55,805 nt of DNA from Phaeoceros laevis (lineage: Eukaryota; Anthocerotophyta; Anthocerotopsida; Notothyladales): assembly GCA_049999765.1 (NCBI GenBank), contig JBNGIQ010009267.1, positions 1-55,805 on the forward strand, written 5' to 3'. Of the stretch, positions 9,727-21,407 are shown in pieces; the stretch's first letter is position 1; each line of letters opens with the position of its first letter. Both the position numbers and the translations under genes were made by a program. The notes below the pieces were generated by a model. The model saw nothing but the letters and a program-made list of their open reading frames with translations, was not told the DNA's origin and did no database searches.

Positions 9727-11698
9727 TCTCTCATCTCCTACGCCTCCAATCCCGCGAGAAAAAATTCCAGACTTGGGAAGACCGTGGAGTGTTAACAGCC
9801 CTTTGTTTAAGGGGTTGTGTGTTTAAGGGCTGTGTGAACACCTAATAGCTTGTGAGCGCTCCGAGAGCCTCTCGGACCACTAGGAGGTGGTGTGTGTGTG
9901 TGTTTATTGCTTAACATCTTAGCGAAGCCATTCAGCCCCTGCGATGGGATGGCTATAACAAGTGTGGGAATTGGAAGTCTCAAAGTTGTATTCTAGAAGC
10001 TTGGGCGTAGCGCACATTGTAAAAGAGTATGCTCATCAAGGATATAAAGTGTACATGTAAACAATTTGAGTCTAATATGAAAACGTGCCGAATTCGCTAT
10101 AAAAAAAAAAGTGTGGGAATGGCTTAAGACTGGGTTTCCGCATCACTTGGTGAAAACTTTTGGCACCAGTTTCATGTTTGCCCTTTGTGGAGGTTTCAAG
10201 GTTTTTAGAGTTTCGACATTTCTAAAGCCGGAGGGGATAGGCCGCTGGTGCGTCAAAATTCACGCATGATCCGCATATTCGGTCGGTAGCGAGCATTTGC
10301 GAAATGCAACGGCGGGAGACAACGTTACCTAGCAGCAGCGGTAGACGGGCAGCAGCTAGTGGTGGCATGCAGCAGCCAGCGACGACATGCAGTGGTGAGC
10401 ACCAAGAGGAGTTATTAGCAAGGTGGTCACGAGCAGCAGTGATGGCAGCAGAAGGCACTAGCACCGGAAGAGATCTGTGCAGGCATCGGCTGGTAGCAGT
10501 ATAGACAAAAGCCGAGCATAGAAAAACTAAGGCTCGAATTGACGAGTTCCTTTTCCCATGGCTCCTGCGCGTTAATTTCACACATTAGGCAGGGTCTAGC
10601 CCTCCGTAGTTTATTAAAGCTTTTTTTTAGAGGAGCTCATGCTTTTACTGTTTTACATTGGATACATGTAACTTTAAAATATTTCCACATTTGCCACTAT
10701 CAGCATATCTTCTACCGCTGACAATGGATAGGGTAGGTTGGACAAGATATCAACAATCTACATGGCCCGCATGGAGCACATGTGGCCCATAATCAGGAAC
10801 AAAAGTGCCATGTGGGCTAACACATTCGCATAAAAATAGCCTATTTCACAAACATTTGTGGCCCATAAGTGAGCCCATTCCCAGCCAATGCAACCTAACT
10901 TCATAACTAAGTGAACTATAAGCATGATAATGCGGAGATGAACTCACATAGTCAACTGATATCTGGACTCGACACAAAGCTCCCCATTTGACCATTCAGA
11001 ACTTCTCCCTATAGAAAATGCGATATCTGAACCTTGTTTTGTTTTAAATTAGAGGCGAGCCAACACAAAAAAATGAATTCCTGCCAAGAAATGATGACGA
11101 GTAGTAGCTAATACAGGCAGTTCAAGACACAACAAAGCACTAATCATATGAAGATCAAGATCAATACCTGAAAACCGACACATGTGGTGATTAATTTCCT
11201 CACCGCCAGATTCAGTGGTATGAAATCTTAAGAAAAAGCGGAGGCGAGTGGTGCACTGCCACATCCCTGGACTCGGAAATAGACACCATGTGCAACATTG
11301 ATTAGGTACCATGCTGCAACCCATGCTGCTCTAGCTCCTCTTATGAGCTTCTTCTCACATTTCACTATAGAGTATGAACAGGGCAATAACAAAGGGCTGG
11401 GATTACATATGCTGATTCTACCAAGCCGTATAAGTCGCAAAATGCAGCCGTTAGATGTTTGAGTGCATGGACCATTTTAAGCACAATTATAGAGAGAAGA
11501 CTTCACTATTCATGCTGGCAAATGCAAGAAAGCAAGTTAAGAAGAAAACACTAGCTAGTATGACCTAGAAATCACTTAAAGATGCATTAACAAAGAAAAA
11601 TATTTAGTCAGGCTTGAGAAAGACTAGAATATGGCCATTGGACAGATTATGGTTTGCAGTGGCCATTCTCAAAGTATGTCAGATCAGCTGCTGCATGA
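9727..11698. other. Gene-poor region
   Basis: It contains one copy of a poly(A)-ended repeat (9998-10110), a (TG)n run near 9890 and a CAG/GCA-rich segment at about 10310-10500 that opens short frames on both strands. No exon was recognised. Confidence 0.4.
9998..10110 (+). repeat. Poly(A)-ended dispersed repeat, copy A
   Basis: It starts AGCTTGGGCGTAGCG and ends CCGAATTCGCTATAAAAAAA. A homologous copy is at 51792-51901. The 3' poly(A) suggests the tail of a non-LTR retroelement or a retroposed sequence; only the 3' parts match between the two loci. Confidence 0.75.
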
Positions 11699-11869
11699 GT
11701 GAATGAAGACGGTTTATCCTTGAAGGGTGTAACTTTTGCTGCCTCAGATGATGATGTTGATCAACCAAACCTGAAGGATAGTGTGTGTGTGGAAGCTAGG
11801 GTTGGTGCTGCAAATCTTGATATGGATGATCTACAAGAAGTTGTTGACACTGAATTTTTAAGCAAGTGA
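11699..11869 (+). pseudogene. Possible exon or gene fragment (acidic)
   Basis: A 56-codon frame without ATG directly follows a TGA. It encodes an acidic, coding-like segment (VTFAASDDDVDQPNLKD, later NLDMDDLQEVVDTEF). It may be the last exon of a decayed gene; no partner exon was found upstream. Weak call. Confidence 0.25.
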
Positions 11870-12216
11870 CCGTCCTTCTTGTCCTTGACCTATGCTATCA
11901 TGAATCTTAAGAAGTTCAGTTCACTTTCTCCGCGATAGGCATACATATATTTGTTTCATAAAATATCTCGTATGGTGAGCTTCAATTTATGCATGCATAT
12001 TCCGATAATATTTTATTCCTTTCCAAAAAATCTAGAAATTAAGATACATTTTACAAGTGAAATCTCATTGTTTTTTTCTTTTATACTATTTTCATTTTAT
12101 TTGTGATGATGGTTGCCACTTATTTCTAGTTGCATTGCCCAAAAGCCTAAAAGGCTAAAATCAACGTGAAGAAACATATATGTTTTATTCCTATTTTCTT
12201 AGTGAAACACGTTTTG

Positions 12217-12723
12217 ATGTTTTGTATGTTACTTCATGCAATGATGTGCTTGAAGTTATCACGCACAAAGAAAAAACCTGGTGAAAGAAGCGCAATGGTT
12301 ATGCATCTTCTTATGTGTTTCATAGTGTTAATTATACTTTGTATGAAGACCAACTCAGTTGTAATTCCTCCTTTACTAAAAGACAATATACCTTACTGTA
12401 CATGCTCTGGTATGAGCTCACCAGGAATAGGGACAATAGGCCCTTATAATCCAATAAAGGACTATTGCGTGGGAGATCCCTACCCTATATGTACATGTAT
12501 AATGGAAAAGCAAGGTATTTATAAATGGCTCCCTAACTTTATGCTTGACTACCATATAGGTTTATGTGTTCCTCATGGACAAACAACACCATGGGCATCG
12601 GAACCAAAGACATATGCAAGGTGTTTCTACCAAGTGTCAAAAAAGCTCATGTGCATATGTCCTCCCTCTTGTCCGCAATGCTTTGACGAATGGTTTGACA
12701 AATGGTCAGAATCAGAACACTAA
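12217..12723 (+). CDS. Orphan cysteine-rich secreted-type protein
   Basis: An intronless AT-rich frame. The frame is open from 12166; in-frame ATGs are at 12217 and 12295. From 12295 the product is 142 residues: a hydrophobic leader (MVMHLLMCFIVLIILCM) followed by about 120 residues with many cysteines in pairs or short spacings (YCTCSG, ICTCIMEK, CICPPSCPQC) and an acidic tail EWFDKWSESEH. This looks like a small secreted or type II anchored disulfide-rich protein. From 12217 the same segment would be an internal anchor. I do not recognise a family. It sits alone in a repeat-bearing region with base composition unlike the neighbouring conserved genes, so it may be young, transferred or spurious. 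Confidence 0.4.
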   Translation: MFCMLLHAMMCLKLSRTKKKPGERSAMVMHLLMCFIVLIILCMKTNSVVIPPLLKDNIPYCTCSGMSSPGIGTIGPYNPIKDYCVGDPYPICTCIMEKQGIYKWLPNFMLDYHIGLCVPHGQTTPWASEPKTYARCFYQVSKKLMCICPPSCPQCFDEWFDKWSESEH

Positions 12724-15607
12724 GAAATGTGTGAGGAAGGTGTTGTTGAGATTTAAGAAGAATGTCTTGTTGCGGATTCTAGCTCATTTGTTCCTTTGTG
12801 TGATGCTTGTCTTGCCTTGTTAGATCTATAGCTTGTCACTAATATTATTATAAACTTAGAAAAATTTTACTGCTCCTTTGAGCTTGTTATCATTGTTGCT
12901 TGTCTACAAAAGATCAAATTGGATAAATAAATGTAAATGCAAGCACATGCCATATAAGAAAGAGAAATCGCAAGCCATGTGAAATCATATGTGGATGTTC
13001 ATCACTAAGATTGTAGTACACATTTGGCTACCAAAGACAAGAAGGGTGCCATTGACTTGATAACAATAAGAAAGAGATCAATGTGCATGTAGCTAGATTC
13101 ATGAATAATGATTTGGAGTCTTGGACTGCAAAGAGAGGAATGACCTAATGATTTGGAGTCTTGGACCCCAAAGAGAGGAATGACCTTATATATAAGTATT
13201 TTGCTTGTTTCATATACAAGAGCCCAAAGATTTGAAAAAAATCATGGGAAAGAGAGAGAGGTGGAATGATGTGTGGGCTAAAATAGTCAACCAGTTATCC
13301 TACTTATCATGTTTTTTTTCCTTATAATCACTCCACTTGAGAAGCATACCCTTTACCCACATGCTCTTTTTCATAGAGTGCTAGTATCTAGTGTATACTA
13401 CAGAGTCCTGGTGGATGAGGGCCCCTCTTCGGTTGGTAACTTTTGTGGACTACCTATCTAGACCACCTAATTTCATCCTTGGGAGTCCTTCCCTTCACCT
13501 GCCAGATAGTGCCCCGCCCCGGCTATTATATGTTTTTGCCTAACATCGACGTGGACAGCGGCTGGTCCGGTGCCACTTGTAAAACGGGTGTGGTGGCCAG
13601 CCGCTTTCAAAGTCGTCCATGCCCGTAAGGGCCTGGAGGCCTGTAATGGATTCGGCTTGCCACTTTCTGTTGGTGATGAGTGGGGCATGCGCTTTGGACG
13701 CACTCGACTGGCGTCGGCAACAAGCATTCAACGGTGAACGTCACGGGCGCATATTAGACTAGTCCACCATGTACACTACTAAAGTCTCATTCACAAGCCA
13801 CATCCACAGCTGCAAGCACAGCAACGCCAGGCAGATCTTGGCCACTACCGGGAAGCTCGGCACGCCTTCTACCTTCCCTTGTTTTAATCCTAGTGTAGCC
13901 TACCATCCACGAGGACAGCTTCTCTACCGCCACAAGGAAGCTCAAAGGCTTGGAGTGCGGCCGTCCAGACGTGCACCACGACAAAGCCCCACATTCCCAC
14001 AACCACCACGAATCCCTCAATGCGCCACTCTAAATGGCATGGACCAAGTCTCTCCACTCTTTGCAACTCCATCCATCATTGGCTATGGCATGCCCTGTGT
14101 GGGGAGTTTGGCACTCTTTTTTTCACTTTGCGTTTTCCACTCCTCTTCTTTTTGGTAGAATGTGTTCTACAAGTGTCCCGGAAGTCTCACTAGATTTCTA
14201 CTTTGGAGTTCATGGTGCGTTTATTCCTTCCTCCATATGCTTCATTCATGCCTTATTTGAACTTCCTGGATTAGGCGGACAAGTCTTTGACCAGGCTCTG
14301 ATGAATGTACTGATAATTAGAGGTCTAACCAGACTGGACGAATTATTCCTCGATTGCTTTCATTGGTTCAAAATTCCATTGGAGAGAGCATCCTAAGACG
14401 AGTAGACTTCTGAGGTACTTGTATTTGTCTACCTATCTATCTATCTTCCAGTCTGATGTCGGAGGCAGGAGCCAGCCAGCCTATCTGGCGAATCTATTCG
14501 TAAGACTGCCATGTCCCTTCCATGGGGATGCGCGCCACCTCTAATAATCGTGTGGAACTAAGAAATTATCAGGGTTTCGTACCGTGGCTTTTCTGGGGAA
14601 CAGGGTCCATTAAATGTGGCATGATGCACCCGATGCGGTACCCCTCTCCAGTCGGTACCTCAATCAACAGCTCTATTCGCTGACACCCGCCAGCTAGCTA
14701 CATACACACATCGCCATCGTCTGCGCCTCGAATGCATTACTAGCATTTAATTAACAAGTGGGATACATTAGCACGGTAACATCATTCTTCATCACTTGAT
14801 AAGTGACAAGCCACCAAGATGCCCCAGGCTCCTTCCGTTCATGCTTCCCTCCACCGGCGCCATAAGCGCTGCTTATGATTCGGCCAGTTTCCGGCCTGGT
14901 ATGGGCCGGGCTGGACAGGTACCACCCTTTTCCTTGCTCCTACATGCTAGGGTGCGTCCTAGGCGAACACCTGAATTCCTTCGTCCGGATTAAAAACCTG
15001 AAGTCCCGGAGAGAGAGTACACGAAAGAATGTACGTACATGCGGGCGTGGTAAATACAACCAGAGTATGTATGATGATGGTCCGGGGAAGTGGGCCGCCC
15101 CTTTTGTTGGAAGGAAGGCACAACGTGGAGATTATAGAATCATTTTTTGAACGTCCACTCCAATTGGCGGCAGGTCGGCGCCCAGTCAACCTGACAGCCA
15201 AGCATACAGTGACAGGCAGTAAAGAGCCTACCGGAAATCTTTTCGCCGTAAATCTTTCCGGGATACGACCGGGGATACGGACCGGGGATACTAACCGTAT
15301 TGTTTCCGGCAACCGGCGAGGTCCCCGGCTGGATGGCATTTGAAAGCGGAGATTGGCCCTTCTGCCCCACTGCCCGGACATTGAACGTTCATGATGGCGA
15401 GCTGCCCGAACATGAACGTTACGCCAACGGGCTCTTAAAGACGACGCCAGTTAACGTTGCTCTTCGCCACTCTGTCTGTCGCCCCTGCCGAGCTACTGGC
15501 CTCTTCCNNNNNNNNNNNNNNNNNNNNNNNNNNNNNNNNNNNNNNNNNNNNNNNNNNNNNNNNNNNNNNNNNNNNNNNNNNNNNNNNNNNNNNNNNNNNN
15601 NNNNNNN
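12724..15607. other. Gene-poor region with short repeats
   Basis: It contains a 40-bp tandem duplication at 13108-13187. Several 60-140 codon frames at 13440-15400 overlap each other and show no family features. No gene is called. Confidence 0.4.
13108..13187. repeat. 40-bp tandem duplication
   Basis: Two units, 13108-13147 and 13148-13187, each containing ATGATTTGGAGTCTTGGAC followed by CAAAGAGAGGAATGACC. Confidence 0.85.
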
Positions 15608-15819
15608 GCACCACAGGCCATTGAAACCGCCAGAGGAGGCGAGGAGGCCGTGGTTTTGAGGGCCTTGGGTGTGAAATTGTTGTCCCTGCCTGGCTACTTC
15701 TGCAGTGCCTCCGCTCCGCTCCGCCCCGCCCCCTGCCTCTTTGGCTGCACCAGAGACCATTGAAGCCGCCAGAGGAGGCCAGACCAAGAGGGAGTGTTTT
15801 GTAGGGGCTTAGGGGTGAA
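15608..15819. repeat. 139-bp repeat in NAT 5' flank, abutting a gap
   Basis: The unit starting GCACCACAGGCCATTGAAAC at 15608 recurs at 15747 in the form GCACCAGAGACCATTGAAGC; both continue with CGCCAGAGGAGGC. The first copy begins exactly at the right edge of the 100 N gap, so more copies may be hidden. It is probably in the 5' UTR or promoter of the transporter. Confidence 0.7.
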
Positions 15820-18800
15820 ATGGCGGCCCCTCCTCCTGCGAAGCCGGAGGATTTGCAGCACAAGGCTGAGGAGCAGCTGCTCACTCTCAAGTATTGCATT
15901 AACGACAACCCGCCATGGGGTGCGGAAGCAAGCGCTCACCTTTCCCCATTCCTGCTGTTGTAATTTTAGTTTGGACGAGTACTAGCTTCTGGGAGCTTGT
16001 TGCATTGCAATTGTGGTTCTTGCTGCCTTCCGAAAGGTTCTTTCGGCTACACTCGGGCACAGCCTGTTGGGGGACATTAGTCCTCTGTTGTGTCTGGCTG
16101 GCTGCCGGCTTGCTTTGACAGGAGAATATGCTTATTTGGCACTTGTTCCGCGCAGTGGTGGCTATTGCCCTGGGTTTTCAACACTACGTCGTCATGCTCG
16201 GAGCTGCCGTCATGATTCCGAGTATGCTCCTTTCGCTTATGCCGGGCGTGAGTGATGTAAGTTCCTCCACCACCGAGCCGCCACCCTGCTTTCAGTTCGC
16301 TTCTGCAGCATCTGTTATGGTTCTTGCCAATTCGGAAATTCATGCGCTGGCAGGTGCCTCAGCAAAGTACTGATGTTGTTTTGTTTGCAGCATGAAAAGG
16401 CCAAGGTGATACAGTCAGTCGTGTTCGTATCTGGAATCAACACTCTTCTCCAGACCACACTTGGAGCTCGGCTGCCGACTGTGGTGGGCAGCTCCTTTTA
16501 CTACATTCTGCCAACAATCACGATCATCACCTCGCCCAAGCTTCGGGCTATACCTAACGACAACGAGGTATGACCAATGAGGGCCTGTTTTGCGGGCTTG
16601 AAACCGCGGATTGGCGTTTCCAGTCTCCGATGTTTTTTTGAGTGCATTCATAATCCCGACATGCTACAACAGAGGTTCCTTAGAACAATGCGTGCCATTC
16701 AAGGAGCTTCTATGGCAGCATGCTCCGTGCATATAATCCTTGGATTCAGTGGCCTGTGGGGCATACTGATGAGGTACTTTTCGTAGTGCTGATCTTTTAA
16801 GGCTTTGCAATTGGGTCATTATGTAACAGAGGTTTTTAGCAACAATCCGTGCTATCCAAGGAGCTTACATCGCCACGTCCAGTCTCCACATAATTTTGGG
16901 GTTCAGTGGCCTGTGGGGAATAGTGGCCAGGTGAGATAAGAGGCTTTCTTTTGTTTCACGTAGCTGCTAGTGGAAAGGGGGTTTTTGGTTTCTTCTATGG
17001 GTAGGCAGAGACATTATGTTCCTCTCCTTTTGCGGTTACCATCTAACAGTTCATCTTTCGCCAGGTTTATCACACCTCTCATGATTGCTCCAACAATAGC
17101 AATGGTTGGACTTGGTCTACTAGAGTACGGGTTTCCTGGGGTAAGAAAGGGTATGCCAGATGTTTGGATTCTGTGAAGTTTGGACGAGTTCAGCTGTAAC
17201 AGGATATCTGTTCCCTGCAGGTTGGAAAGTGCGTGGAAGTTGGGCTTCCTCAAATTATTGTCGTCATTGCGTTCTCCCAGGTCGGTTGGAGTTCGAAGGA
17301 TGCACGTTCTCTTCTCACTCTTGAAGGATTCAAGGTCCTTGATTGCTGTCCTTGTTCTGCAGTTTCTAAGGCACGTCAAGGTTCGGAAGGTAACCATTTT
17401 TGAGCTGTTTCCCATCATTCTGGGAATCCCGGTGGTGTGGGCCTACGCGCACCTTCTTACCATCAGTGGAGCCTATGACAAGGCCAGTCTGAAAGGACAG
17501 CTGCACTGCCGGACCGACCGTGCCAACATCATAGCAGCAACACCATGGTAAGCAACTTGCTCCTCGGGGAGACCTCTGGCTACATCTCCTCATCGTAACT
17601 CACGAGGTGCCACAATCGTCTCCAGGGTTCGCATCCCTTATCCTTTGCAATGGGGCTCGCCAACTTTTGAGGCTGGGCATGCTTTTGGGTTGATGTCGGG
17701 AGCTTTCGCTGCCCTGATTGAGGCGAGTCTTCGACGCTGTTCTAAAACTTCCGAAGCTCCTGTTTTGAAGATTCTTTTGGTTTTGCAACAGAAATTTCGG
17801 ATCGTAGTTGTGACACGTTCTTTCTTTCGTCATGCAGGCAACAGCTGATTACTATGCTACTGCTCGTCTTTCTGGAGCTACCCCCCCTCCGCCGTATGTT
17901 ATCAGCAGAGGTGTGGGATGGCAGGTAGGCTGAGTGAGCTGCTTTCTGCCGTTCTGTTCTCTATTAACTNNNNNNNNNNNNNNNNNNNNNNNNNNNNNNN
18001 NNNNNNNNNNNNNNNNNNNNNNNNNNNNNNNNNNNNNNNNNNNNNNNNNNNNNNNNNNNNNNNNNNNNNNNNNNNNNNNNNNNNNNNNNNNNNNNNNNNN
18101 NNNNNNNNNNNNNNNNNNNNNNNNNNNNNNNNNNNNNNNNNNNNNNNNNNNNNNNNNNNNNNNNNNNNNNNNNNNNNNNNNNNNNNNNNNNNNNNNNNNN
18201 NNNNNNNNNNNNNNNNNNNNNNNNNNNNNNNNNNNNNNNNNNNNNNNNNNNNNNNNNNNNNNNNNNNNNNNNNNNNNNNNNNNNNNNNNNNNNNNNNNNN
18301 NNNNNNNNNNNNNNNNNNNNNNNNNNNNNNNNNNNNNNNNNNNNNNNNNNNNNNNNNNNNNNNNNNNNNCGGCATTACGAAGGTGGGGAGTCGTCGTGTG
18401 GTGCAGATATCAGCTGGCTTTATGATCGGCTTCTCCCTTCTAGGTAAGGTCCCGTGCCAACGTTTTCTTTTTCTCGCCCATAATTTAGTACTTGCGATGC
18501 TCGTGTTGAACACTGGTCATGATGCAGGAAAATTTGGAGCTATTTTCGCCTCGATTCCTCAGCCTATTTTTGCTGCTATCTTCTGTATTCTCTTCGGGTT
18601 GGTTGGTGAGTTCTCGATACGAATACCTTTAACGTGAGAAGCGGTATGTACTTCGGCTGTCTCTGATTGTTGTTATTGTTGTATTTTGTAGCGGCCGTCG
18701 GTATATCTCACTTGCAGTTTATCAATCTCAATGCGTCTCGCAATATGTTCATCATTGGGTTTGCGCTTTTCATGGCCCTCTCGGTGCCCCAGTATTTCAA

Positions 18801-19156
18801 CGAATACCGAGCTTCAGCCTTGCAGGGCCCAGTTCATACGTCAGCCCGTTGGGTAGGCAGAAACGTCTTTCACAGGAAACGCGTCTGAATCGTTTCTCTA
18901 TGGTTTTGGTCTTACTGCTGACGGTCATGATCTTTGTCATTTGCAGTTCAACGATCTCATCAATGTGATTTGCTCTGCGGGACCTGTTATCGCGTTGTTC
19001 ATCACTGCCATCTTGGACAACACGATGAACGCCGCCTCGCACAAGGATCGTGGAATGGGTTGGTGGGAGAAGTTCAGAAGCTTCCACGGTGAACCCCGCA
19101 ATCTCGAGTTCTACAGGTTGCCACTGGGAATGGATAAATTTTTCCCACCCACTTAG
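15820..19156 (+). CDS. Nucleobase-ascorbate transporter (NAT / NCS2 family)
   Basis: Plasma-membrane transporter of the xanthine/uracil/ascorbate family. Exons seen: 15820-15919, 16156-16247, 16391-16567, 16673-16773 or 16830-16930, 17065-17140, 17221-17280, 17363-17547, 17626-17722, 17838-17924, (gap), 18370-18443, 18528-18605, 18692-18852, 18947-19156. Phases agree at every visible junction. Marks: N-terminal YCINDNPPW, the QHYVVMLG motif, [35 protein letters not shown] and, after the gap, [20 protein letters not shown], the end of the NAT signature; the core of that signature lies in the 400 N gap. The C-terminus ([12 protein letters not shown]) is typical. One intron (17723-17837) starts GC. 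Substrate preference cannot be read because the decisive motif is missing. Confidence 0.93.
16673..16773 (+). other. NAT alternative exon 4a
   Basis: A 101-bp exon with AG acceptor and GT donor, starting in phase 0 and ending in phase 2. It encodes [16 protein letters not shown], then [17 protein letters not shown]. It corresponds to the NAT segment [12 protein letters not shown]...IILGxSxLWGI. Same length and phases as exon 4b. Confidence 0.9.
16830..16930 (+). other. NAT alternative exon 4b (tandem duplicate of 4a)
   Basis: 101 bp, 56 bp downstream of exon 4a, with its own acceptor (TAACAG) and donor (CAG-GTGAGA). It encodes [16 protein letters not shown], then [17 protein letters not shown]: 25 of 34 residues match 4a, with many silent changes between them. 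Using both exons would break the frame, so a functional mRNA can contain only one. Confidence 0.9.
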
Positions 19157-19608
19157 ATGAATCGGGCGGAACGTTTTGAAGGTTAAATTATCTGTAATAC
19201 TCTGCTGCAGTTTTCTTAGTTAGACTGAGGAGCAATGTGTACAGAAGATACTGACACCGCATCTTCAGAATTAGCCTGACTTGGCACCATTTTACAGCCA
19301 AGAATTTTGTACAGCTATTGCAAGGTTTAGAGTATAGGATGTGGCGAAAACATGCCTTAGACTTTTGAGAAAAATGTGTTCAATTCACGTACAATTTTGT
19401 CATGGCTGTTACTAGAGAGATGCTAGAGATTATGTAATGCCCAGATGACCTTTGCAACAGTTGCCTGCATCCAGTACTAACTAATTTGTAGCACATTTCA
19501 TCTAGTTGCTATTGCCATGTAGATCTAGCTCCTTCCTCTTAGGATTCTTTGCCAATTAAGCAGAAAATATATACGAAATCCGCGATTCTGTACAACACCT
19601 ATATTTTA
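19157..19608. other. Convergent 3' region of NAT and BRO1 gene
   Basis: 3' UTRs of the two convergent genes. AT-rich, no other feature seen. Confidence 0.5.
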
Positions 19609-21407
19609 CTAACCTGTCGTCACAAAAACAAATTCTCTATCCAGACCAGAAGCAGCGTAAGGTAGAACGCTGACTATTTTCTTCCCTTCGAGAACTGGCA
19701 ACTCGTCTTTCCGAGGGCTCTTTTGCCTCCAAACAAATTCGTTCTCGTTCTCTGATTTCCTCAACATCTCGGAGAGGGTATGAACTTCGAGTTTAACTGT
19801 TGGCTTCCAATGCTTGTCCACTGCAAGAACGGGGTTTTTTGTCAGTGCCCTCTCAATCAACAAGTAGTACAGGGATTAACATGCTTGATATGGCTAGGAT
19901 CTGATAGGGCACCTGGGCATTTCAGCTCCTGCACTTCACGGACTGCATGTCTTAGAACAGCCACAGCAACACCAAGACGTTCTTGCTTCTTGAACTCGTC
20001 GGCAATGTACCTCCTACTGCGTGCTTCATGCAGACCCTGGCAAAGGTTGATATACCTCTGAAGAAAAGAAAGAAACAAAAGACGTGTCAATACCTGGGCT
20101 GTACTACAACGGTTGCTGCTAAAGCAATGATAATGATTGACAATGGTAACCTTGAACTTGTCAGAGACGTCATTCCAATCTCCAGAACTTGCTTCAAGCA
20201 ATCTGCTGGCTTCCTTTAGGAACTCAGCTACGCCATAATGCAATTTTGCAAGAAGGGTATCACTGGCAGACTTTTCTTCTGCCTTTCGAACCGTAACAGC
20301 CTGAGAGCCAAGACAATACGTCACAAATTCTGTAAACAAGGGCACAGCCACTCAAGGAATTCAGAAAGCAATTGCGAGACAAACCTGGGCTTCTGCTAAA
20401 CAGAGTATACTCAAAACAGATGCCATAGACGCTGTGCATTCAGGAGGCCTATCAGATGGAAGTGAACTCTCTAGAGATGGAAGCACATTCTTTGCGAGAT
20501 GCTGATACACCCCTGCTGCATTTCTAAATAAGGTGCCAGCCTCCACCAAATCTGCACCGGCATCGGACAATGTTTGCTACTTTAGCCTCATCAAGTTGTG
20601 CAAAATCACTACTGGGAAACCAGAAAGGCCAGGGATCAGGCAATAACTAAACTGCACATGATGCGCGATCTACTCCTACCTGTAGAGAGTAGCTCCCAAG
20701 CTCGTTCTCTCAGGCATGCTCCATAAAGGTATAGCACCATGCAAAGCTCAAAATTGAGGTCATCAACACGGAAGAACTTGGGTGATCCAAAGCCACTGCT
20801 ACCGCTGGAACCACTCAGCACACTTGTCCACCTTATTTTCAGGTCAACAGTCCACTGCCGGATCTTAGAGTTGTCCTTTTCAGCAACGACCCTCATAACC
20901 AGGTTCTCAAGAAGTGGTAAGTACCACTTCAGTCTCTGAATCTCCTGCAAAGAAGGTGACGAGTTTAGGAGACCTTACTTGAGTGTGGCAATCCAGTAGA
21001 CCCACCAAATGCCCTCCTAAACATAATTTCTACAAAGGATGAGGGGAGGGACCTGAAGGACAGGAGAAGTTAGTCCACCAGCCATCTCTCGTGCAATGGC
21101 TGGAGTAAGCTTGCGTTTCCCATTGATAGACTGAGCTATGGCTGTTCTTCTGGTGCTGAGCTCCTTCAATTGTTCCAAGGTGCCTGAATCCCGTGCATAA
21201 TATGTTTCCTCATAAACCACCTACAGAATAGCAGGCATAACAGTCAATTTTCTGTGGCACAGGCTGTGTGAAAGCTTAAGGCAACTTGCAAGCTGGTTCA
21301 CCTCGTCAAAAAAACATTCAAGATCTGCTATCACAGATGGATTTGACTGAAACGTCGTTCACCTCTTTCGTCTTCACTTTCCCTAGCTTTCGAAAATGCA
21401 GCAGCAT
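19609..21407 (-). CDS. BRO1-like domain protein (plant endosomal-targeting BRO1-like family)
   Basis: Seven minus-strand exons: 21363-21407, 21053-21220, 20680-20944, 20385-20551, 20151-20300, 19913-20057, 19609-19820; phases agree throughout and give 383 residues. It resembles the plant family annotated as endosomal targeting BRO1-like, about 400 residues, essentially a stand-alone helical BRO1 module. Typical blocks: MLLHFRKLGKVKTKE, ETYYARDSGTLEQLKELS, AIAREMAGGLTSPVLQ, LKWYLPLLENLV, SPKFFRVDDLNFEL, AGTLFRNAAGVYQHL, AVTVRKAEEKSASDTLLAKL and NENEFVWRQK near the C-terminus. BRO1 modules of other proteins bind ESCRT-III; whether this family does is not shown here. No membrane segment. Only about 15 codons lie in exon 1; the start ATG at 21407 matches the family N-terminus. 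Confidence 0.9.

Noticed and set aside
17902-18637. Long frames running through the 400 N gap
   Set aside because: They are artefacts of reading N as open; only the exons at the gap edges have support.
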